Shown here: in pieces, positions 1 through 10,200 of the stretch | Layout: every line of letters starts with the position of its first letter | Numbering within the stretch: the stretch's first letter is position 1 | Source of the DNA: Saccoglossus kowalevskii | Taxonomy: Eukaryota; Hemichordata; Enteropneusta; Harrimaniidae | Direction: 5' to 3' | Length of the DNA stretch: 16,248 nucleotides | Assembly (NCBI RefSeq): GCF_000003605.2 | Contig: NW_003106601.1 | Location: forward strand, 36,724-52,971 | The notes under the pieces: model-generated | Databases searched by the model: none | What the model was told of the DNA's origin: nothing | The model's input: the letters and a program-made list of their open reading frames with translations, nothing else | Position numbers and translations under genes: made by a program

Positions 1-1108
1 ACCGAACGTAACTTTGTGAGCCGCCATGTTGACATCCATAGGAGGCACTCTCGCAGTAATTCTAACATAACAGTGAGAGGAGTAGGCCAAAAACCACCAA
101 AAATGCAGTAATTTCGCATAATCAATTATAGTCTATAACTATTTATTGAAATGGTTAAAACGATCCGGGTAAAAAACTTTAAATACATCAAAAAAATGAG
201 AATTCCAGTATCAAGTTGGGAATGAGGCTGATGGGTCAATTGAGGTCATAGAATGCTAATAGCGTGTATGAGGTCTCATGCCACTAATTAACCAATGGCT
301 GGCTCGTAGCTCTCAATTTAAATGCCCAGCAAGAACCAATGAAATTTTTTAAATATTATTTTTCTCAGGTGCTCCCTGTTTGAGGGCGTAATCACCTGGG
401 TCAGAGGTGAGACCAACATGTGGTCTTTTGTTTACTACTTAGCGGCTGTGTACCTGTGGGTTTATTCTGTGTGTTAATGGATGTTCTAATCTTGGTGTTT
501 TTCCAGTGATTTCTCTTGGTGCAATCCAAATACAGTAGGTGTGTCTTGTTTACCTGAGATTTGCAAGAGTTTGAGCTGGCCAACATGTTAGTTTTTTCAT
601 ATGGTTGATTACTGGCATGTTTTTTTTTATGGCACTGGAAGAACAGCCAGGAGCGTTGCAATACCAATTTACCATTGTGATTACTACGTCCTCTAAAGTA
701 AGCGAAGAAATTGACTTTGCTTTCATCAGAAAATAAACGCCAAAGCTGTGGTTATTTTGACCCCACTCAGAGCCGTGACAGTAGTTGTCATCCGGGTACT
801 TTGATAGCCCTCTAGTGGCTTTCTAGCAAAAACCGGGAACTCGAGAATTGGGAATTAGAGACAGACAGACAACCCCATGTGTCCTCAGTCCGAATAAACA
901 AATGATATTCCTGCAATATTAGTGCAATAATTCTGCTATATGTGTGTCCATGGTCAACATTTTTTAAGGATCTATTATACAATAAATGAATTTTTTAGTT
1001 CACATATGCTTCTAATAGAACAAATACAATACACATATTATGTAATACATTCCTACAAGCTAAATGAGTAACACACCAATGAATTGTTTGATTACTTTTT
1101 TCACTCAC
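1..1108 (-). other. Intron (5' part), no coding exon seen
   Basis: This follows the donor of exon l. I looked for the next conserved REV3L block (the helix before motif B) in all minus frames and did not find it, so the intron continues off the left edge. The part from about 820 to 900 (gagacagacagacaaccccatgt) resembles the end of a dispersed repeat and is similar in style to 6475-6560. An 88-codon minus-strand open frame at 401-667 has no recognisable family. Confidence 0.6.
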
Positions 1109-1252
1109 CTAGGGAGTACACCTTTCCTGACATTCCGTTTGATAAAAGCCACACCATTGGGTGACACATGTATGCCATCTTTCTTTTGCAGTTTTCGTAT
1201 CAACCCAGGTGAACTATTCAAAGACAAGCATCCCAATGGAATTTCTCCACCT
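1109..1252 (-). CDS. REV3L: REV3L exon l: palm insert after motif A
   Basis: The acceptor is ttattctcatcag|aggtg, completing ga|a (Glu), and the donor is ccctag|gtgagt, leaving two bases. The 47 whole codons include GGEIPLGCLSLNSSPGLIRK, then LQKKDGIHVSPNGVAFIKRN and VRKGVLP. S-P-N-G-V-A-F and V-R-x-G-V-L-P are standard B-family features lying between motifs A and B. The next exon, expected to begin with the methionine of the LPRMLEE-type helix, is not visible to the left. Confidence 0.94.
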
Positions 1253-4200
1253 CTGATGAGAATAAATAATAAAGAACATAAGCAACGAAAACAAACAGGT
1301 CATCGTCAATGATATAGTCCCTGTTTGTAATTGGAAAAGGCATAATCGCATGAAAATCAAACAAACATAGCCAGGGAGTCCCATACTATACATAACATAC
1401 ATTTTGGTTAAACTACATTATTTATTAACCTTAAATTTGAATTCGCACAGACCCAACAACCACACAGACCCACTTTTTTTGTTTATATTCTTCAATATTA
1501 TTGGCAATTTTTGTCCCAATCTATTGAAGGAAAATGCAGACTATAAACTAGATTACTTGTGAATTTGAGGTGAAAAGAGAGAACTTTACATGCAAACAAC
1601 AGCAGCATTGATGCACACAGATGTAAGCTGCAACAACCATCGGGTACTCTCATAACAAAGAATAAGGCTTACAATACAACATGAGAACTTCAATGAATAC
1701 ATAACTATGTACAAATCAATTAACAGCAAAATCAATTTGAAACTTAACATGGAAACCTCAACCTCTAGTATGTGGCTTAGGCAGATTTCTGTACAAATCA
1801 TACAAACTCATTTTCTAAGCATATGTATCCAGATATAATAAAAAATTTAGGGGAAAACTTGTTGCCATAACAACTAAGAAAGAAACTTACTCTTCTATGT
1901 ACTTGACTCTTCCTAGACACGTTGAAAAACAATAATTATATGCAATCATCATAGTGGGATAAAGAGACTGGAAATCTAACACCAAAACTGGATCACAATA
2001 GAAACTGGATTCTGGCTCCATGTTCAATGGTATACACTCTGGTGCTTTACTCCTGAATGTAGAAAACACAGAATGATTTGACTTTAATGTGTTCACTATT
2101 CTACTTTTGAAACCTCCGACTGTTAAGGATACAATTTGTATGTGTAAATTTCATGCCAAATTCAAATAGATTCAAAATCAGGTTTAAATGTTGATGATAC
2201 CATGCACACGGCTGACAATTAAAACAATTTCACAATGGCAGTGAACAAGTTTATGTTTTATGTCCTTATTGTGCAGATTGGCATTTTACAATTCATGATG
2301 TATTTAATGACTAAGTTGTTTCCTTGAATTTTTATACTATATTAATTTGTATTTCCTACATTTTTGTCTCACAACAATATAAAACCTGAGACAAAAATAT
2401 AAACCATGAGGTAAATGTTGTATCTCATCTCTGGTGGACAGGATGTATTCAGACTAGTTTGAGCAATGACAGGGTCATTTGTGGAATGTTGAGCTGTCAA
2501 TTCATATGCATATAAATCAAATGACATCATACAACAAGATTCTTACCTTGCCCTCTGTTGTACACTGGGAGATGCAGCTATGTAATTCATTGGTTTAGCA
2601 ATTCGTAACATCATTGATTCAACACGATACTGTCAACAAAAAGAAAGACAAAATATACCGGTAGCTAGGTATGTATAACATGTGATGAACATTGAAATTG
2701 CATCACATGGAATTGTGCATATGTCAAATACTGTAAAACATGTCTTTTCGTGAGAATGTCTTGTTAGCAAAAGAACTGAATTGCTAATTCAAGATGTCGC
2801 TAATGACTTTATTATAAATTAAAAATGGCCAAGACTTGGGGATTTGTATACAGTAATCCGGAACATAAAAATCTGGGGCGCTTCCTAATTACACTTGAAA
2901 GTTTTTCTTTGTTTTTATGGAGGTGATAACTGCTCATTTGTTTTGACATGTGACAAACAAGTATTGTGAAAACAAGAAATCAACAATGACAAGAGATTCG
3001 CTAAATCAACATTTTGCTATTACGTCATTTTACCACAATTCGCCAAAATTGCATGTCGCTTTTTCAACATGTTTTACAGTATACATGCATATCAACACCA
3101 TGAATATGTACTATAAAGAAGATGATTGTCACACAGCACATGTTCAAATTTAATGTAAACATATTACACATATTGTGTGCATCGCTGAGTCCCATATAAA
3201 ACAGAACATGGCACAACGCCCTTCAAGTACACAAGAGACAGATTTATAAGAATGTAATTAAAAGTAAAATGAAATAATCTTGCAAAATGTAGTCCAAACT
3301 AAAATTCAAATTGTTAAAATTCATAGCAACCAACATTTCACATGTTACAGTATTTTTCCAACATGTATGTACAGATATTGTACAATTTTATCATTTTATG
3401 AAATTATTTTTATGCAAGATTTTAATACTTACAGCAATAATTCCACAACCATTTTCAAATAAATAAGATTATTAACAATTGCAGTAAAATGCGATATAAT
3501 TTAAAATGAAAATCTAACTTTTGACCTATATATGAATGACCTTTGACACTTACTTGAGATCCTCTTGACAAGACATGATAGAATTCAATCCCAAACAACC
3601 TCGCTAACTCACTGGTTCTACCAATCAAATCCAGCTGACTTAATATCTGAAGTTGACCTCTGACCCGTAATGTGTAGTATTCAACTGTTCTCCATCTGTA
3701 TAATAAACATTCATTTAATTATTTATTTTCCATTTTAATACTGATAGTAGAAAAATGTGTTGAACAGTAAGGAAATTTATATTTCTATGATGGTAGCCAT
3801 CTTTATTTTGTTAGTTGTGTCATTCATTCCTCCAATATAAATATTATTTATAATGAGTGTTAATTTTGAATGTGTATATGATATTTTTAATAGTTTGATA
3901 TCAGCAAGAGTTGTGAGATTGGTGGAGGATGCAAAAACAGTGAGGGATGGGAGTAAAGGGACGGATGGGAGTAAAGGGACGGATGGGAGTAAAGGGACGG
4001 ATGCGAGTAAAGGGACGGATGCGAGTAAAGGGACGGATGCGAGTAAAGGGACGGATGCGAGTAAAGGGACGGATGCGAGTAAAGGGACGGATGCGAGTAA
4101 AGGGACGGATGCGAGTAAAGGGACGGATGCGAGTAAAGGGACAGATGCGAGTAAAGGGACGGATGCGAGTAAAGGGACGGATGCGAGTAAAGGGACGGAT

Positions 4201-7200
4201 GCGAGTAAAGGGACGGATGCGAGTAAAGGGACGGATGCGAGTAAAGGGACGGATGCGAGTAAAGGGACGGATGCGAGTAAAGGGACGGATGCGAGTAAAG
4301 GGACGGATGCGAGTAAAGGGACAGATGCGAGTAAAGGAACGGATGCGAGTAAAGGGACGGATGCGAGTAAAGGGACGGATACGAGTAAAGGGACGGATGC
4401 GAGTAAAGGGACGGATACGAGTAAAGGGACGGATGCGAGTAAAGGGACGGATGCGAGTAAAGGGACGGATGCGAGTAAAGGGACGGATGCGAGTAAAGGG
4501 ACGGATGAGAGTAAAGGGACGGATGAGAGTAAAAAGAGGGGATTAAGAAACAGTAAGAGAACATACCTGTAAAGATCGGTTTTATGATCAAACCAGTCAG
4601 ACAATGTACGGAATGAATATCGTGGATGACGCTGATGGAGGACGTGAAATGCAACATTTTCATAATTGTAAATATTTAAAGTAACCTGGGGAAGAAAATT
4701 TGTGGATAATAATCAGTAAATATGTATAAACTATATTAGCATTTTAGTTGTTTATCAAGTTAATGGTGTAGTACCATGGCAAATGTTTACATGCGATGTA
4801 TACATCAATATTTGTCCGTCCCACATCAATCATGACTGTAGCACTTTAAAGTCGCAAGCTGATCACAAATACACATTTCTAGAAAACCATCCATCCCACA
4901 TCACAATCAATGTATAAGAAAGCTGTCAACTCATCTTGATATTTTACATCATTTGCTGATAAGACTTGTAAAGCCGACAAAAAAAACACATTGCGAGAAC
5001 CATGCCACCCAGTTTCTATGTGATCTGCATGATTTAATTTAAATTACAAAATACATTGCATGTGATGTGAATTCTGACACATATTTTGCAAATAAGGAAA
5101 GAATGCATAGAGTAAAATTTATATATTATAAAAAAAATATTGCTGAAGTTGAAGCTATCGTGAAATCTTACAAAACTCACCTCATGGCGCATCAGACGCC
5201 ATAAATTAATAACTATTCTCCCAGCGATATGAATTTCTGACAAATGATTGGCTCTGTATTCATCACGACCTGATGAAAAGTGACTGTCTCTCTTGCAGTC
5301 TACAGAAAAACACAATTATTGAGACATCAAAACAGAATTTGTTCAAATAGCTCCTTTCTATTTCATTCCATTCCATAATACTAAAAGACGTGTATAATTT
5401 TGTTTGTGTGGTTTACAAAGCTTTCACCAACCTGGAATTCTTGATAGCTTTGGACAGAAATCATTATCGAAAATGGCTGCTCTTTTTAAAAGGAATCCCC
5501 ATGACAACATCTGGATTTCATAACCAACTAGTATGTCTGGATCCCATCTTTGAATAAAAAGATAAATTTTTAAAGATAAATTACAATTTTGAAAATATAA
5601 TATATACAGCATATTTTATATGAATTCATAAAAACAATGTACTGTAAAATACTTTATTTTAGCTGGAATTAATATTTGCTGAAAAGACTTTTTGGATGAT
5701 TTGTATAGAGTTTATTTTCACTGATTCTTGATGAATTGAATGTAAACAAGCCATGCATGGCACAGTCCCCGTTCGTCATCAAATTCAAGATATATAGTTT
5801 TGTTTATAATAATATAGCTGGAATATAACCATGTCAGGAATATGATTTTTAACATTAAAATGATTGACATTTGTGTCTGATCGACAAACAAGTACTTGTC
5901 CATATTGAGAGATATTGCTCTGGACTAGCATTCAAAATCAGCCATTTTGAACACATGTATATATATAACATGATGTATATGAATATATAAAATTTGAATA
6001 TAATCAGTAAAAGCATTTAAGAGATATGGCGTAGAAGCCCAATCATTAAAACAAAATGGCCGCCAGTCAGCCATTTTGAATCCAATCTGAAAAATAAAAT
6101 GACGTGCATCAGAAACTCATGTCTAATGTATGTACCAAGTTTGAACGAAATCCATCTGTAAACAGCCGAGAAATGCTTGATTTTTAGGATTTTTTGGCAC
6201 AAAAATGGCCACCATTCGGCCATCTTGAATCAGATCGTAAAACAAAATGATGTGCATCAAGGTCCTATAATGTTTAATGTATATACCAAGTTTGAACAAA
6301 ATCCATCTGTAAACAGCCAAGAAATGCTTGATTTTGAAGATTTTTAGCACAAAAATGGCCGCCATTCAGCCATCTTGAGTCAGATTGTGAAACAAATTGA
6401 TGTGCATATGTATAATGTAATGCATGATGTATGTGTAAAGTTTGATTGTGATTGGTCCAGGCATTTCTAAGATACACGTCCGGACGCACACACAGAAGCA
6501 CTGATGCACTGAGGTCAAAACATAAGCCCCCGTTTTCGGATTGCGTCCGAATGGGGACTAAATATAGGAAAAAATGTACATTTGTATATTCGCTAGATTT
6601 TATTTTCATTAAATTGTCTCTTCAGCGGAAAATAGTGAAAATAAAATCCAAGCGAAAATAAAGTGTTTTACATAAAGTGTTTTATGTTTTGTATGTGTTG
6701 CACAGAACCCATATCAAACACTATGTTGCTACGACTGCCAATAAAATAATTCTAAAAGACTCATTTTTTTAAATAAAATTTGCAAGTCACGAAGTTAAAA
6801 AAAACTTTGAATCAGTAAATTTTACACTCAAGACACAAAATCAAGATGTTTTTGGAATTATGTCATGAACGGCCTTGAAGTGACAGTAGTTAGAATTGAG
6901 CATGTCAAAGCAGGCAAGTGAGTAGAACTGGCCTTACAATAGAAAGTCAAAACACATTAGTTCATGTGCAAGTTAAGCCAAATTCAAGATGGCACCATGC
7001 AGGTGTGTGTCAGCACTGATCAAAATGAAACATTATTCAAAGTTAAACTATTTTCAATCTGTTGTCTGCCTGAAAATGATTGCCTTATCATTAAACAACA
7101 TTCTGAAGATGCTGAAGATGTATGAGCTGTCTGTTAATTTGTGAAACGAACAAAATGGTGGCACTCGTAGTCCAAAAATGCATTGTTTTCTAGCTCCTGG

Positions 7201-10200
7201 CAATATTTATGTGAGACATTCCTATGTACATGCAGTTCTGACAATAGAGCCACTTCACTGCCATAATAATGGATAGAACACCAAATCAGCAATATTGCCA
7301 GCAAATTGGCAAACCATACAATATTAGTAATTTGGTATTCCAAGTAAAAATTTAATGGTTTACAACTTGCATTAGTCAAGGTGACATTCACAGAAATCAA
7401 AATGACTTGAGTTTTATTTACTTACTTTCTGACAAGTTTCAGAAGTTCAATAAATATGGTTTTCTCGGCTGTCACATAGTCAACCTCAAGATCATTCACC
7501 CCTGACCTATTTAACAATGACCTTTGGCCTTGGCAACATGGAGTTACTATGGATGGGCTAGGGTCGCTGTCAGCTGCTTTTTGATTGGCTAAGCTGGGAT
7601 CTACTACAATGACACCAGTGATATCAGCTTTCATTCCAGATGCTGCAGGGAAATCTGAGTGGATTTGGTAAAAGATGGCCTGAATGGGATCCATCTCCGG
7701 ATCTGGATGGAAATCTCTTCGAGTTCTGATCTGTAATTCCATGATCATAGTAGTGAGGTGCTGAACCTGTAATGACAGAAATGACAAAATAAATTATACT
7801 TGCGACATTACCGGTACTTTCTGTTTTTACTAACTTAGAAATGCAATATCTAGATTTTCTGATGAAAAGCAGCAAACACACAAGAATTTCAAGGTTCACT
7901 GTCATTACTATTCCAAGCACCAAAAGAGTAGCAATGCTAGCTAAGCTACCGACTGGTTTGCTATATGCGCCTGGAGAACGTTACATATGATTAGAACAAG
8001 AGACGTTGTTAAATAAAGACAGAAGATTAAGGTGCAACAGCCTTTCAATTTATTCTCTTCAATCGTATAAATTTCTATATGATAATGGCAATGTTATCCA
8101 AACAAAATGTTTGTACTGCCACAGTCTGAGATGTCAGGATACAGTTGCTGATGTGTCTGTTGTGTGTCATAACGCTTGTAAATGCATGCATTTAGTCGAA
8201 CACCACACCTTTGTAAAAATGATTTTAACTAAATAGTTCTACGATGTAACGATCTTGAAAAGTGCATAGCAAATTACTTTGTAACTGAGCTGATAATGTT
8301 TTTTTTTAAAAATATGACAGTGACTGTAGCACATACTGCATTAATTATTCACTGGGTTTTTAATCTTGTTGAATTCGCTGATAAGTAAAATCCACTAAAT
8401 GAATATGAACATGTAAATAGAATTCATTGTTTTCCTGAAAAATCATGAAATTAAAACTCTGAATAAGCTCAAAATATAATTATTTAAATGGCAGTGAAAA
8501 TAACTAGGTTTACAGTATACCGTATTATTGACAAACCTCTTGCACTGATTTGGCATCCTGTAAATTCTGCATACTAACTTTAAAACCACATGTGTTATTA
8601 GGAGTGGCTCCATCAATCTGAGAGACGTCTGACAGTTGGCGATTCACTGGGGTCACAAGCTGATGCTGGGAACAAGAAAAAAGTAATGTCATATTTTTAT
8701 GCTTACAGTATATGTGTGAAAATGTTACCTCATGAATTTGGGTTCATTAAGTCAAAACAGAATAAAAAAAAATAATAGTCAATTCTCAAGTATTTACTTT
8801 CATTAGGGCTACTTGAATTTCATATGTCAGAATGTATACTCAAAATGGCTGAATTAACATGTAGTCAATCATGAAAGCTTTGTTAGTTTAGAGTATTCCT
8901 GAAAACCAAAATTTGGGGTTGACATATCTTACATTTTCAGGTGAAAAAATTTACAATTTACTCTGATTCAACCCCTCCTAAAAAAGTTATACATGTAGTA
9001 AAAAAAACAATTCACAAAATTTTAATTTGGTTATTTTCGCAAACAAGCGAAAATTGTAAAAATTAAAAAACATTTTGCATTGCTTAATATACTATTTTGC
9101 AAATAAAGAATTATGGGTATTTTTCAAAGCGAAATCAAATGTTTTTGAATTGCAACTTTGCCTCAAAAAATAAATTTCTTTGTGATAAAACAGTTCAGCT
9201 GAACGCAATGTAATCTTCTATTTGAGTTCCATTGTTGTGAGTAAACATACATGGTCTGCACAATAAAGTCTAAATTCATTCTTGAAATGTGATGTTTTAC
9301 ACTTTAGATTAGTCAGATATGAAACTGTGAAGGAATGCCAAATTTAATACCTCAGGATACACACGATTCTACTGTAATAGTAAATAGTATTATTATACAT
9401 CTGTCACCATAACACCACAAGTTACAGTGTGTCAGAATTTTGTGGTATTTTACAGGGTATTTTCATCCGTAAGAGTCCTCTAATAATCACAACAAACACG
9501 GCAGCCACCAGGGTTTGACCAGATTCCACACAAAGAAGTTTGCTGATTCTGTTCTAAACATTTTGGATTTCTGCATTCCCCATGTTTCTTTGGAAGGACA
9601 GTACGCCATCGCATCGACTTCTGTTGTGCATCAGTCAATATTCTTGCTGTACTGTCTTTGAGGTATCCTCCAATAACCTCATATTCTATCTAATCTGAAT
9701 CATTACCCTCAAAATAATAATCCTTACCTTTAACTGACTGGATAATAATGCTCTCCGTAAATTCTTTGTTCCACTAGACTTTTTTTCCCAAAGTTTAGCC
9801 TTCAATGGTTGTCCTTCACTTTCACCTTCACGCAGTGAATGTATGGGTGTGCAACTTGGTAAAGTCAGCTGCATTGGTCGTGATAGTCTGGTTGGTGTGC
9901 TATGCTGTGGACCAGAAAATGAAGAAGCATCTCCCAGTATTGCCCTTGATAACCCAGTGGGTGTAGATGCATGTTCCTGTGATACAGTTATTGGAGATTG
10001 TTCACTTTTCCTCTTTCTCGCTGTAACGTCATGGAATGCACTTTTCACTGGTGTTGCATTACTATTTGGATCCTGCAAACTTTGTTGGTAGCGTGAAAAC
10101 AGAAAAAGGGAAGACCTACGTTTTTTTGCTTCTGGTGAAGGACTTATAACATCAACAGAAGTATCTTCCTCTTCAGAGTCAGATTCTGATTCAAAACTCT

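Larger units (their letters stand above)
5548..7425 (-). other. Longest internal intron, repeat-bearing
   Basis: An intron of 1,878 bases between exons e and f. It holds a diverged tandem repeat (about 5926-6470), an inverted-repeat element (6589-6656) and, near 5640-5690, the phrase tactgtaaaatactttattt, which resembles dispersed repeats. The part from 6670 to 7425 has no clear structure; a hydrophobic minus frame at 7134-7400 has no recognisable family. Confidence 0.7.

Noticed and set aside
401-667. 88-codon minus-strand frame as a small gene or missing exon
   Set aside because: It does not resemble the expected next REV3L block or any family I recognise; composition looks like chance or decayed repeat.
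3947-4540. CRISPR-like regular array
   Set aside because: The units are head-to-tail with no unique spacers, and the setting is a eukaryotic intron.
3853-4572. Plus-strand open frames of ASKGTD or MRVKGR repeats as secreted or structural repeat proteins
   Set aside because: Same minisatellite on the other strand; no signal peptide, conserved flank or splice logic supports a gene.
3777-4663. Long minus-strand open frames of SVPLLA or SHPSLY repeats that could look like a repeat protein
   Set aside because: They are forced by an 18-bp tandem repeat whose length is a multiple of three; they begin inside a REV3L exon and have no independent start or non-repeat conserved part.
6017-6609. Several overlapping minus-strand frames with shared phrases such as IKHFLAVYRWI
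   Set aside because: They all read through the 150-bp tandem repeat; the shared phrases are copies of the DNA repeat, not homologous proteins.
8006-8236. Plus-strand Cys/His-containing 76-codon frame as a small zinc-binding protein
   Set aside because: The Cys/His spacing matches no motif I know and it lies in an intron without supporting signals.
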